From Gelidibacter algens (GTDB taxonomy: Bacteria > Bacteroidota > Bacteroidia > Flavobacteriales > Flavobacteriaceae): a stretch of 64,000 bases of DNA. A program made the translations under genes and the position numbers. Under the pieces are notes generated by a model. That model made no database searches, had not been told where the DNA came from, and saw only the letters and a list, made by a program, of their open reading frames with translations. Below are positions 19,052 to 29,400 of this stretch, piece by piece. Within the stretch, counting starts at the first letter, position 1, and each line of letters starts with the position of its first letter. Location of the stretch: the NCBI RefSeq assembly GCF_001678675.1, contig NZ_LZRN01000003.1:62001-126000 (forward strand), read 5' to 3'.

Positions 19052-19296
19052 ATGTTTTGTAAAAGTAAATCAAATACTATATAAAACCAGCGCCATCTTA
19101 AAGTTGATTATCATGCAAATTCCTCAATATGCATGCTGGTTTCAATTAGTAAGTATCTGTGATCCTGTCAATTTTATAGGTAGCAATCTAGCAAAATAGT
19201 GATCATTTGGGGTAATAAATTTGTAAATGAAGAAACTAAATCTCAAGGAATTGCATCCTCAGTAAATGAAAAAAAAAGAAAAAATCGACCAAACGC

Positions 19297-19326
19297 TTGC
19301 TTTTTTCGTTTAATTACATAAATTTG
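19297..19326 (+). promoter_or_regulatory. Flavobacterial consensus promoter
   Basis: TTG at 19297-19299 and TAAATTTG at 19319-19326 are separated by 19 bp, an exact fit to the Bacteroidetes -33/-7 consensus TTG-N17-19-TAnnTTTG. The predicted start of transcription leaves a leader of about 20 nt before ATG 19353. The rest of the 301-bp gap (19052-19352) shows nothing else. Confidence 0.75.
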
Positions 19327-19352
19327 CGATAATAACCCCTTAACTCTCAATT

Positions 19353-19799
19353 ATGAAAACTAAACTTACAATACTTAGTATTGTTTTTTTACTAATCACA
19401 AGCTCTGGTTTTGCACAAAAAGATCCTCAAAGTATTATCAGCGGAAAAGTGTCAATTTCAAAGTATCACGATCGTTCTGAACTGGACCAAATGGTAAAAG
19501 GCGATTTGTTAAGCTTATATAACGAACGCATAGAAGTTATAGTTAAAATTTTACCCAACATTGCTTTTGCGACAAAGCCAGGTGTAACGATGTCCTCTTT
19601 AGGAATTCCTGACACAAAAGATAACAGGAAAGCTCTTGAAGAAAATATTCAGGCATCCAATACTTATTTTGATAGCACCATTGAGTTTCAAAATAAAGTG
19701 TTGCCATATTCGGATAAGTCCAATTTGATTTCTGCAATCTTATTTTACGAAGAGACTTTGAAATCTCTGCATACCTACAGTGAATTCAACAAATATTAA
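19353..19799 (+). CDS. Small secreted hypothetical protein (148 aa)
   Basis: The family is not recognised. A clear Sec signal peptide (MKTKLTILSIVFLLITSSGFA, cut before QKDPQ) sends it to the periplasm or beyond. The mature part of about 127 aa is mostly helical and charged: SELDQMVKGDLLSLYNERIEVI, KALEENIQASNTYFDSTIEFQ, then a C-terminal helix. There is no lipobox, membrane span or sorting domain. It has its own consensus promoter and a textbook terminator 74 bp downstream, so it is a single-gene unit and probably well expressed. It lies next to the surface and motility block, but nothing links it functionally. Confidence 0.75.
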   Translation: MKTKLTILSIVFLLITSSGFAQKDPQSIISGKVSISKYHDRSELDQMVKGDLLSLYNERIEVIVKILPNIAFATKPGVTMSSLGIPDTKDNRKALEENIQASNTYFDSTIEFQNKVLPYSDKSNLISAILFYEETLKSLHTYSEFNKY

Positions 19800-19872
19800 A
19801 ATTGTAAAGAGTTTCATAAAACAACATTGATTTTTTCACAGCATATTTTGAGGTCACTTATACCGCTATTTA

Positions 19873-19904
19873 AAATCCTAGAGAATTATCTGGGATTTTT
19901 TTTT
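19873..19904 (+). terminator. Rho-independent terminator
   Basis: AAATCCTAGA (19873-19882) pairs with TCTGGGATTT (19889-19898), a 10-bp stem with one G-T wobble and a 6-nt loop, followed by a run of T to 19904. It ends the 148-aa gene transcript. Downstream to 20060 the gap shows nothing further. Confidence 0.85.
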
Positions 19905-20060
19905 CCTCTTTTTACGTTGTGAAACGTTTCAGCCACATCAAAAAATAAGATAAAACACGTAAAAAACAGTATCTAAATAAATGAATTTGTCTTATTATGA
20001 ATGAATTTGTAGGAAATAACCTATTAAAAAATATGTTTTTATGCATTTCGTCGACTTTAT

Positions 20061-20091
20061 TTGTATTTCATAGGATTTGTTTATATGTTTG
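20061..20091 (+). promoter_or_regulatory. Probable promoter of the beta-helix surface protein
   Basis: TATGTTTG at 20084-20091 matches TAnnTTTG, and TTG at 20061-20063 lies 20 bp upstream, one base beyond the usual range. Transcription would begin near 20098. This argues against the ATG at 20102 and for the ATG at 20135 as the start of the next gene. Confidence 0.45.
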
Positions 20092-20134
20092 ATCTTAATT
20101 AATGAATCCTAATTGTATTACTAATATCCTTATT

Positions 20135-21445
20135 ATGAAAAACTTTACTCAAACCCTGTGCTTGTTCCTTCTGCTGGTAAGTAGCAGCTTCGCACAACAG
20201 GAAAAAGGAATAACTGGTAAAAATAGCTGGCTGAACAATTGGACAGAATTCAGACCCAACCAATCTGAATATGGAGAACCTACCCAAATTTTAAGTGGCA
20301 ATATCAATCAGGACACAAAACTGAATAAGAAAGATACCTACCTTTTATTGGGTAGTGTATTTGTAACTGACAGCACAACCCTTACCATTGAACCAGGAAC
20401 CGTTATTATTGGCGATTTCAAAACTAACGGAGCACTTATCATTTCTAAGGGTTCTAAAATTATGGCTGAAGGATTGGAAACTGACCCTATTATTTTTACC
20501 TCAAACAGAAGTGTTAAGAAAGAAGGCGATTGGGGTGGTATCTTTTTATTGGGAGATGCACCAATCAATAAATTTGGAAATGCATCTTCAGTAAATTACG
20601 GCCTGAGGCCAACTTCATTTGATAATATTAGCTATGGCGGCTTGAATGCGGAAAGCAATTCTGGTGTTATGAGATATGTCAGAATTGAATTTGCAGGAAA
20701 ACGAACCCAAGCATTTGGCTATTTCAATTCGCTAACTTTAGCGGGTGTTGGTAGAAAGACAGTGATAGAGAATATCATGGTAAGTTATTCTGATGGCAAT
20801 TCGTTCAATATCTTAGGAGGTGTGGTGAATTTGGAAAAGATGGTATCTTTTAGAACGAAGAGTAATGATTACGAATTTAATTTTGGCACACAGTGCAACA
20901 TAAGCAATTCATTGGCTGTGAGGTCTCCTTATGTTTCTGGATCTGATGGATCAAGATGCCTGTTTGTAGCATCTTATGACAAGAAAGAGGAGGTAGATTT
21001 GAGCAAGAAAGGTACTTACGTAAATGCTGAAAATTTAACGTTGATCAATTTGAGTGATAATCTTGCTTCAGACATTAGTGTTGGTCTGGTAAAAGAAGCC
21101 TTGTATATTTCTGAAAACGCTTCTATTGACATGCGCAAAAGTGTGATTTCAGGATTTAATCCGGCTGTTATTATCGATAATAAAGTCCAAATCAATGCTG
21201 AAAATCTAGAGCGCATAAAGTTTACCGACATGTATTTTAACAATTGCAAAGGCAACATATTTACTGAGAACGATACTAATAACGCCGATTTAGAAAATTG
21301 GTATGGTAACAGTGTCTTTTTCAATGTGTATTCCAAAGGAACCGATGCCGAAACTTTTATTGATGCTAAAAACCCAAAACGACCAGACTTTAGGCTGCGT
21401 ATTAACAAAATCCTTGCTTCAAATCAAGTAGATACTGAAAACTAA
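20135..21445 (+). CDS. Secreted right-handed beta-helix-like surface protein
   Basis: This secreted protein of 436 aa resembles flavobacterial proteins built from parallel beta-helix coils. ATG 20135 is chosen over the in-frame ATG at 20102 because it starts the signal peptide directly (MKNFTQTLCLFLLLVSSSFA, then QQEKG) and leaves a sensible leader after the predicted promoter. Typical family phrases are ILSGNINQDTKLNKKDTYLL, VTDSTTLTIEPGTVIIGD, LIISKGSKIMAEG and GDWGGIFLLGDAP. Coils of short strands with Asn, Gly and Ser turns follow. There is no obvious type IX sorting domain at the C-terminus (ends KILASNQVDTEN), so export past the outer membrane is unproven. A carbohydrate or adhesion role is possible. 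It precedes the spr-type operon by about 190 bp. Confidence 0.75.
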   Translation: MKNFTQTLCLFLLLVSSSFAQQEKGITGKNSWLNNWTEFRPNQSEYGEPTQILSGNINQDTKLNKKDTYLLLGSVFVTDSTTLTIEPGTVIIGDFKTNGALIISKGSKIMAEGLETDPIIFTSNRSVKKEGDWGGIFLLGDAPINKFGNASSVNYGLRPTSFDNISYGGLNAESNSGVMRYVRIEFAGKRTQAFGYFNSLTLAGVGRKTVIENIMVSYSDGNSFNILGGVVNLEKMVSFRTKSNDYEFNFGTQCNISNSLAVRSPYVSGSDGSRCLFVASYDKKEEVDLSKKGTYVNAENLTLINLSDNLASDISVGLVKEALYISENASIDMRKSVISGFNPAVIIDNKVQINAENLERIKFTDMYFNNCKGNIFTENDTNNADLENWYGNSVFFNVYSKGTDAETFIDAKNPKRPDFRLRINKILASNQVDTEN

Positions 21446-21637
21446 CTAAATCATTTAAATGCTTTTGATTACAGATGGCCCAAAATTTTTTCACCTGTCC
21501 TTTTCTTAGTACTTGTCATTTCTTTGACATTTGATCCTGATAAATATAATGGTGGTATTCAACTTTGTTCAGGCCTATTATTTAACAAGCAATTTAAATG
21601 AACTAAAAAAAATTACTAACTAACTAGCTAACCTTTA

Positions 21638-23101
21638 ATGCGTAACATTACTATTCTTAAGCGAACTTCTTTTCTTGTGGGCCTCTTTGTTCTTTTTTTA
21701 TCAGGACAACTTTGTGCACAGGTTGTTATTGGTACGCCTAACTTAGAATTTAGTAAGGCTTGCGCAAGTCCGTCATTTAATACCTACAGTGTTGCATTCG
21801 CATTTACGCCTGAATCTGCTCTCAGCCCAACCAACCAATTTAAGGTTGAATTGTCTGATGCTACAGGAAATTTTTCAAGTGCAACCGTCGTTTTTACCTC
21901 TCAACCAGGAGCGGTAACAACCTCTCCGGCCAAATTAAATTTTGCTTTGCCAAATACAACGGCAGGAGAAGGGTATCGATTAAGAATAAAAACTACTGCA
22001 CCTGTAGCGAGCAGTTCAAGTTCAGTGCCTTTTGCGGCATATTACAAGATTCAAGACAGTCCATTTTCCATTAATAATTTGGTATCTACTGGTGCCTATT
22101 GCACTGGTGGCAGTTACTTATTGACCATTGATAATCCTGGAAGTGGCACTAATGATTCGCCTCTAAATTATCCGTCACTTACCTTTAAATGGTATAAGGA
22201 AACCAGTGCTACAACCTCAGTATATGTAGGAGATGGAGCAACACTCTCTGTAAATCAGCAAGGCACCTATTTTGTAAAAACCAATTATGGCACCTGTACA
22301 TCCAACTCCTTCTCAAACCGGGTCACCATAAGTGAGGTCAGTTCAGGAGCGGCCACTGCAACTATAATCTCCAGTTTGGGTAATCTATTTTGTCCTTCAG
22401 ACGGCATGACAACCTTAAATACTATTGGGGGGTTGAGCCACCAATGGTTCAAAGACGGTAATGCAATTGCAAACGCTACCGATAAAATGTATCAAACTGA
22501 TGTTGCTGGAACCTATTCTGTGCAAGTAAATTTGGGCAGTTGTACGGCTTCTGGTTCTATTGATTTAGAAACTGAAGGGTTTGAAGGCGCAATCAATGTG
22601 CCTGAAACAAACACGATAGAGTTAGGAGAAACACTAGAAATTGAGGCAACCACCAATGCAACTAATCCTGATTTTAAATGGTATTTGGATAGTGTCTTAA
22701 TAGGTGGTGCAGATAGTGCTAATTATGAAGCCACCTCTTTTGGGGATTACAAACTAGTAATTTCACAAACTTCTGGATGCCCAGTTTCAAAAGAATATTT
22801 GTTTGCAATCAATGAAATGATGGATCCATTCCCGGACGTTGACAATATACCCAACCTGATTAGTCCAAATGGCGATGGAATTAATGATACCTGGGTCATT
22901 CCAACAAAATATGTGGGTGGTACCAATACCCAAGTGGTCATCATGACCAATCAGGGCAAGGTGGTTTTACAAACTACAGAATATCTCAACAATTGGCCTG
23001 AAAATCAATTGGAACTGAGTAGCATCAATCAAGTGTTCTATTATATCATCACCACCCAAGACCAGCAGACCAAAAAAGGTTCAATAACCGTAGTTAAGTA
23101 A
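21638..23101 (+). CDS. sprC: SprC-like secreted protein with gliding-motility C-terminal domain
   Basis: The product is 487 aa. The N-terminal signal peptide ends LFLSGQLCAQ. The body is a series of Ig-like beta domains with regularly placed Cys and Trp (SPSFNTYSV; FKWYKETS; HQWFKDGNAI; FKWYLDSVLI). The last 80 residues form a gliding-motility-associated C-terminal domain (NLISPNGDGINDTWVIP to KKGSITVVK), the type B signal for export by the type IX secretion system. It stands first of four tightly spaced genes (1-bp gap to the next) in the same order as F. johnsoniae sprC-sprD-sprB-sprF, where the products support delivery and function of the SprB adhesin. The name rests on position and domain type, not on an alignment. 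Confidence 0.75.
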   Translation: MRNITILKRTSFLVGLFVLFLSGQLCAQVVIGTPNLEFSKACASPSFNTYSVAFAFTPESALSPTNQFKVELSDATGNFSSATVVFTSQPGAVTTSPAKLNFALPNTTAGEGYRLRIKTTAPVASSSSSVPFAAYYKIQDSPFSINNLVSTGAYCTGGSYLLTIDNPGSGTNDSPLNYPSLTFKWYKETSATTSVYVGDGATLSVNQQGTYFVKTNYGTCTSNSFSNRVTISEVSSGAATATIISSLGNLFCPSDGMTTLNTIGGLSHQWFKDGNAIANATDKMYQTDVAGTYSVQVNLGSCTASGSIDLETEGFEGAINVPETNTIELGETLEIEATTNATNPDFKWYLDSVLIGGADSANYEATSFGDYKLVISQTSGCPVSKEYLFAINEMMDPFPDVDNIPNLISPNGDGINDTWVIPTKYVGGTNTQVVIMTNQGKVVLQTTEYLNNWPENQLELSSINQVFYYIITTQDQQTKKGSITVVK

Positions 23102-23102
23102 C

Positions 23103-26100
23103 ATGAAACAGTCCCTTCTAAATAACAACCCGATAAAACAACGTCTCTTAGAAGTGTGGTGTCTTGTTGTTGACAAAAGTGTGGGGCGCCGTCAGCTGAA
23201 AATGATGCTATTGGCTCTAGTTTGTTTCTGTACCATTCAAATATCTCAGGCTCAAGAAGAAGATGGTGTGGTCTCGCTTTCACTACCAGTAAGAAATTCA
23301 TTAACATTTAATAGATATACTATTAACCCTGCGTTTAGTTTTGTCAGGGAACAAAATAAATACATCAGTCTTTATAATAAGAGAGAATGGGTACAATTTG
23401 AAGATGCGCCACAAACGTATTTAGCAAGTTATTCAGGACGATTTGCTGAAAACATTGGTGCTGGCTTAGGATTGTTCCAACAAAACTATGGTGTACTGAC
23501 TACTTTTGGAGGTGTTTTAAATTTTGCCTATAATGCAAGATTGGAGCGCGATAGCAATTTAACCTTTGGTCTTAACTTAGGTGTTTATAAGAGTGGTGTC
23601 AATGCCGCAAATGTGGTGACCAATTTTCCTGACCCTTCATTAGATAAAATTCCGTCAAACCTCTTGCTTACTGTAAATCCAGGAATTAATTATGGTACAA
23701 CCTTTTTAGATTTTGGTGTTTCCATCAACAATGTGGTGCTTTACAATGTACAATCTTCAGAGCTCATTCAAGATGATCCACGTCAAACCATTCAAGCGCA
23801 TGTTATGTACACAGGATATTTTGGCAGAGGAGGATTTTTTGATGAAGCTAAATTTTCTGGATTGTTGAGATCTGAGTTCGGGAAGGAAACGACCACTATT
23901 TCAGGAATCGCCATGTTAACCGTTCCAAAGGGAATCTGGGCTCAAGTGGGGTACAACACCCTTTACGGAGCTTCTGCAGGTTTAGGTTTGAACATCACTT
24001 CTCAAATAGCCATTGAGTATAATTTTGAAAAAGCATTGGGAGATTTGACTGACTTTGGACCTTCGCATGAAATCACCTTGGCATACAAATTCAAGAAAAG
24101 AACCAATTATGATTATAGTGATGAAGATGAGGTCAGCGCTATATTCTCATCAGACAATAAGCGTGTTTTAGCATCCAGCAAACCTGCAATAACTGATGAA
24201 GCCAAAGAACAAATGGCAGCAGAAGCAACAGCCAAACGTGAAGAAATAAAAGAAAGAGCACAAGATAGAGCAGATATGCGTGCACAATTGGCGGCCGATG
24301 CGAAAGCATTACAAGATAAACAAGCAGCAGAAGCAGCAGAAGCCAAGGCGAAGCAAGAGGCAGAACTAGCAGCACAGAAAGCATTAGAGGCACAAGCTAA
24401 ATTGGATGCTGAAAACAAAGCGAAGATAGAACCGGTGGTTACACCAGAGCAACAAGTAAAAGCAAGATTGGCAACCGTTGAAAAAGCAAAAGCAGACGCG
24501 AAATCTAGAGCGGAAGCTCAAGCTAAATTTGTTGCAGAAGCTCAGGCGGATATAGCAGCTAAAGCAAAAGCAAAGGCCGCTCAAGAAAAATCTAAAACAG
24601 AAACGCAAGCACAATTAGATGCTGATCTTAAAGCGAAGGTTGAAGCCGCTGCAAAAATAAAGGCGGAAGCCGAAGCGAAAGTAAAACTAGCTGCCCAGGA
24701 AAAAGCTAAAGCAGACGCTCAGGCAAAATTAGCGGCTGAAGCGAAAGCAAAAACTGAGGCGGAAGCAGCAGCAAAATTATTAGCAGAGACCAAAGCCAAG
24801 GAAGCAGCAGCAGCGAAAGTAGCACTAGCTGCTCAAGAAAAAGCTAAAGCCGAGGCAATAGCAAAAGCGGATGCTCAGGCAAAATTGGAGGCAGAAGCAA
24901 AAGCAAAATCTGAGGCGGAAGCAGCAGCAAAATTAGCAGCAGAAACCAAAGCCAAGGAAGCAGCAGCAGCGAAAGTAGCACTAGCGGCTCAGGAGAAAGC
25001 TAAAGCAGAGGCAAAAGCAAAAGCGGATGCTCAGGCAAAATTGGCGGCAGAAGCGAAAGCAAAAACTGAAGCGGAAGCAGCAGCGAAGGTATTGGCAGAT
25101 GCCAAGGCTAAGACAGAAGTAGAAGCGAAAGCAAAATTGGCAGCATTAGAAAAAGCCAAAGCAGACGAAAAAGCTAAAGCTGAAGCTCAGGCAAAATTAG
25201 CGACAGCCGTCAAAGCGAAAGCCGAGGCTGAAACCGCAGCGAAGTTAGCCGCTGAGACCAAAGCGAAAGCAGATCAAGAAGCGCAAGCAAAACTAGCAAT
25301 TCAGGAGGAATCTAATGCAGCGGAAGAAAATGTTAGGGCTGAAGCTCAGGCGAAACTAGTTGCTCAAAATAAAGCAAAAGCAGAGATTGAAAACACGTTA
25401 CAACTAGCTGTTGCAGCTCAGGCAGCCCATAAGGCAGCTCAGGTAGAAATTGCAGCTCAGACTAAAAAATCTGCTGAAAAGAAAGTTATTGAAAATCCAA
25501 CGGATGCCATTGGCATTTCAATGAAGTCGCTTGCTGATTTAACAGAAACCTCAAAAATCAACCAACAACAATTATTGGCAAAATTCTCTGAGGTCGTGGC
25601 AAGTAAAGATAAAGATCTGAAAGCTCTTAGAGAAGAAAACGATTTAAGTGAACAGGGTATTTATAAAGCGCCAAGACCATTTAAAAGCATCTCTGAAGAA
25701 AACAAGGCGCTCGAAGCACTAAAAATTGAGTTGGATAATAGTATTGAAACCAATAACTCGCGTATTAAAGAATTGGAGACCTTATATGCAGAGCGCTCTA
25801 AGGTGCCAACGCTTCAAAATGATGAGGTCACTTTATATTACCAAAAAGCACTCAAAAATTTAAAAGCGGAACAGGCGAAAGCGTTACAGACCAGAGAACA
25901 GTTGACTGCAACTCTGAAACAAATTAATGAGGCGACAGAGTTTGAGAGAAAACGAAGAATTAAACGTGCGGTCTATACCAATGAAGAAGACAAGTTTGTG
26001 CAGGACAGAACAGCCCTTAAAGTGATTAAACAAAACACGGTATTAAGCCCCGTGCCATTGAAAGCGTCCGACTTTGATTTTGGTGAAGAACAGAGCAATA

Positions 26101-26372
26101 GCATCCAAATTCTTAAAAACATCAAAAATACTGAAAGTGGCTTTTATGTTGTGGTTGCTGTGCATAATGATGTTGCTAAAAGAGATGCGTTCTTAACCAA
26201 AGCTGTGGCAGCAGGACAATCTAATATAGATTTCTTTTATGATGTCAATACAAGTAAATATTTTATCTACTATCAAAAGCTTGGTAGTATTGAAGCAGCC
26301 AATGACGCTTTGAAAACCAAAGGAAACCAACCTTATAACGGTAAATTATCAATCATTAAAATAGAAAACTAA
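23103..26372 (+). CDS. sprD: SprD-like PorP/SprF-type protein with long Ala/Lys/Glu coiled coil and SPOR-like end
   Basis: The product is 1089 aa with three parts. A signal region (about residues 33-51, MMLLALVCFCTIQISQAQ) follows a 32-residue N-terminal extension. A PorP/SprF-type outer-membrane domain spans about 52-340 (YTINPAFSFV, GLGLFQQNYGVLTTFGG, ITLAYKFKKR). A low-complexity segment of Ala, Lys, Glu and Gln spans about 360-790 and should form a very long single helix or coiled coil. A more ordinary coiled coil follows. The last 80 residues (SGFYVVVAVHNDVAKRDAF to GKLSIIKIEN) look like a SPOR-type fold, which in other proteins binds peptidoglycan. Inference: it links an outer-membrane platform to the cell wall for the SprB adhesin. 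Confidence 0.78.
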   Translation: MKQSLLNNNPIKQRLLEVWCLVVDKSVGRRQLKMMLLALVCFCTIQISQAQEEDGVVSLSLPVRNSLTFNRYTINPAFSFVREQNKYISLYNKREWVQFEDAPQTYLASYSGRFAENIGAGLGLFQQNYGVLTTFGGVLNFAYNARLERDSNLTFGLNLGVYKSGVNAANVVTNFPDPSLDKIPSNLLLTVNPGINYGTTFLDFGVSINNVVLYNVQSSELIQDDPRQTIQAHVMYTGYFGRGGFFDEAKFSGLLRSEFGKETTTISGIAMLTVPKGIWAQVGYNTLYGASAGLGLNITSQIAIEYNFEKALGDLTDFGPSHEITLAYKFKKRTNYDYSDEDEVSAIFSSDNKRVLASSKPAITDEAKEQMAAEATAKREEIKERAQDRADMRAQLAADAKALQDKQAAEAAEAKAKQEAELAAQKALEAQAKLDAENKAKIEPVVTPEQQVKARLATVEKAKADAKSRAEAQAKFVAEAQADIAAKAKAKAAQEKSKTETQAQLDADLKAKVEAAAKIKAEAEAKVKLAAQEKAKADAQAKLAAEAKAKTEAEAAAKLLAETKAKEAAAAKVALAAQEKAKAEAIAKADAQAKLEAEAKAKSEAEAAAKLAAETKAKEAAAAKVALAAQEKAKAEAKAKADAQAKLAAEAKAKTEAEAAAKVLADAKAKTEVEAKAKLAALEKAKADEKAKAEAQAKLATAVKAKAEAETAAKLAAETKAKADQEAQAKLAIQEESNAAEENVRAEAQAKLVAQNKAKAEIENTLQLAVAAQAAHKAAQVEIAAQTKKSAEKKVIENPTDAIGISMKSLADLTETSKINQQQLLAKFSEVVASKDKDLKALREENDLSEQGIYKAPRPFKSISEENKALEALKIELDNSIETNNSRIKELETLYAERSKVPTLQNDEVTLYYQKALKNLKAEQAKALQTREQLTATLKQINEATEFERKRRIKRAVYTNEEDKFVQDRTALKVIKQNTVLSPVPLKASDFDFGEEQSNSIQILKNIKNTESGFYVVVAVHNDVAKRDAFLTKAVAAGQSNIDFFYDVNTSKYFIYYQKLGSIEAANDALKTKGNQPYNGKLSIIKIEN
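24719..25080 (+). repeat. 156-bp tandem repeat within the coiled-coil region
   Basis: Nearly identical 156-bp (52-codon) units begin at about 24725, 24881 and 25037; the third is partial before it diverges. Shared pieces such as GCGAAAGTAGCACTAGC recur at exactly 156 bp. The longer surrounding region (about 24.2-25.5 kb) is a more degenerate Ala/Lys/Glu codon repeat. Confidence 0.75.
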
Positions 26373-26449
26373 TAAAACAAAATTATAAGTATCAGTCGTT
26401 TTTGACAATGCCCCTTGAAGAAAGCGAAACACCCAAATCTACCATTATC

Positions 26450-29400
26450 ATGAAAAAACCTACTTATGTACATTTTATGAATTTAATATGTTGCTTCCTT
26501 ACCATTGGCATGCATAAAATTCAGAAATTAACAGTATCATGCTTAGAATGTCAAGGTGAATCCACTACGTCTTTCTTGGGATTTAAAGCCTTGCAAACGC
26601 GACAACTTTTACATAGAACTGTTCTGTTTTTAGCACTGCTATTCAGTGTGCATACTTTCGCACAACTTCCTGTTCCTTTTACGCCTCGTTTAGATGGGGG
26701 GAGCATAAAAGTTAAGGGGGACATTCTATTTATTGGAAACAGTATGGTCACGGGTAAAGGCTTACCATCTCCTTACAATGGGACTGCCAACAATAATAAT
26801 ATGGAGGGGGTGTACATCAATGCTGCAAGTGGTGGAGACCCATCAATTTTCAGTTCGAGTAGTGCTGATCTTAATATAGATAACAGTTGTAAGAAAATTG
26901 TATACGCCGGCTTATATTGGGCTTCAGTATATCCTAATGAAGTGGGTACAGATAAGGGAAAGCCATTTGCAGGAACCCCGCGTCTTGAAGATTGGAATCA
27001 AATTAAATTTAAACTTCCCACGGGTGGATTCTTAGATTTGGTGGCTGACAATAATCCAGATCCAGTAGGGGAAGAGGATGATATTATTTTTGACGGCTAC
27101 AAATATTATGGTCCAAATGTCACCGATTCATTTAAGGATTCTCCTATCATATGTTATAAAAATGTGACCAACCTTGTTCAGAGTCTTACAGAGGCTGATG
27201 GCACCTATACGGTTGCCAATTTAAGAGCAACACGAGGCTTGAGAGAGGGTGGTTGCTCGGCAGGATGGACCTTGGTTGTTGTTTATGAAAGCCCAATTAT
27301 GCCAAGCAAGTACATCACATTGTTTGACGGGTACGCTGGTGTACAAAACACAACAACCTTAGACATCCCAGTTTCAGGTTTCCAAACGTTACCGGCACCA
27401 TATCCTGTTAATGCAAACATTAGTGTTGGTGCATTGGAAGGCGATATAGGTATCCAAGGAGATTCTTTCCAATTTAAAGCAAATTCAGTTGCCAACTATA
27501 CGGTATTGAGCGACGCCATCAATGCGGCTAATAATTTTTTCAATTCCACAATTACCATTAACGGCGTTCACAATACCAATCGTAACCCGGCAAGTAGAAA
27601 TACGTTAGGGTTGGATATTAATAACATAAAAATTCCGAATCCTGGTAATATCGTTATTCCAAATGACGAAACTGCAGGTGCCTTAAGACTCACCACACGG
27701 GGGGATGGCTATGGTGCTTTTGTGACGTCATTTTCCGTTGAGATAATTGAGCCAAAAATCGTACTTACAAAAATTGTGGAGGACGAATTTGGAAACAATA
27801 TTGGTGGTTCAGTAGTTCAGCTTGGTCAAGAGTTGAATTATGTTTTAGGGTTTAGAAATAATGGTAATGATGATGCTACTGATTTTATAATCAGGGATAT
27901 TTTACCTATAAATGTTGTTTTTGACTATCCTACTGATGTCATCTCTTTGCCGCCTGGTGTTTCTGTTCAAAGTTATAACCCAGCAACGCGAGAAATTATC
28001 TTCAAAATTGATGACTCTGTGGTTGAAGAAAATGATCCTGTATCTACCATTCGTTTTAAGGTGACCGTGGTAGCAACCTGTAGTTTATTGGTAGATGTAT
28101 GTTCCAATATTATCAACAATCAAGCTTTTGCATCTTATAGAAGTAAACTCAATCCGTCATTCTTAATTTCTGATGATCCAAGTTACAGTAGCAATACAGG
28201 ATGTTTGCTGTCTCCTCAAGTAACTAACTTCTTGGCAGATTTAGATGATTGTATTTTTACTCAAGAAGAAATACTTTGTGGCAATAGTCTTCAGATAACC
28301 GCAGGTGATGGTTACGATTCCTACTCGTGGTCTACCAGTCCTTCAGGAACTCCTGTTATTGGCACTACGCAAACCATTACCGTAACCAGTACCGGAACCT
28401 ATTATGTTCGGAACACTGCTGTTGCGCCTTGTCAGTCCATTGATCAAATATTCGAAGTGTCGCTTTACGGCGGAAATATTCCGAACCCAATCCTTCCGTA
28501 TGCTGATGAAGTTGTCACATGTCCTAATGATGGCAAAATATTGCCAAATATATTTTTATGTGGGGCTAATGATTTTCGAAATATCCAAACCAATATTTCT
28601 GGATCCTCATCACTTATTTGGGAAAAATTAGATGAAGGCAGCTGTTCAGCAGTCACCAATTCTGATTGTGCCAATGAGAGTCCTTCATGCACATGGAACC
28701 AAGTGGGAACAGGCGCTGATTTTCTTGCGAATGCTTCTGGGCAATACCGATTAACCATAAATTATGATGGCGGGTGTTTTACACAGTTTTATTTTAACGT
28801 GTATCAAAACTTGTTGAACCCGACAGCTATCACCAAAGACATTATCTGTACCACACCAGGAAGTATTGCCGTTGGCGGTGTGCCTTCTGGTTATGAGTAT
28901 AGTTTGGATGGTGTAAACTACCAAACCAGTAATACGTTTCCTGTCAATACTCCAGGTTTTTATACAGCTTATATCAAGCAGAGTGGGGTAACTACAAATC
29001 CGTGTGTATTCACTGTTCCTGATATCCAAATCAGAGCACGTGCCTTTACGGGATCAGTAACGGTTATTCAACCTTTCTGTAATGGCGATAAAGGCAGTAT
29101 CCAAATTGCTGCAAATGATGTAGATCCACAATATTATTTCTCACTTTATCAAGGCGCCACATTAATCACTACCGTGGGACCAATAGTGTCAAATAATTAC
29201 AAATTTCAAAATCTAAACCCAGGTACTTATACTGCGAGTTTGACCACAGATAATGGGTGCACATTTTCAGAAGAAGTTACGATTACAAATCCGCCAGTAT
29301 TATCCGCTACAGCAGACCTTACAAGCCCCTTAACGTGTACAGATGGTGAGATTACAGTAAAACCAATCGGCGGGACACCACCATATTTCTATTTTGTAAA

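Noticed and set aside
24113-24614. Minus-strand frames rich in Leu, Ala, Ser and Cys
   Set aside because: These are reverse translations of the Ala/Lys/Glu codon repeat of the SprD-like gene.
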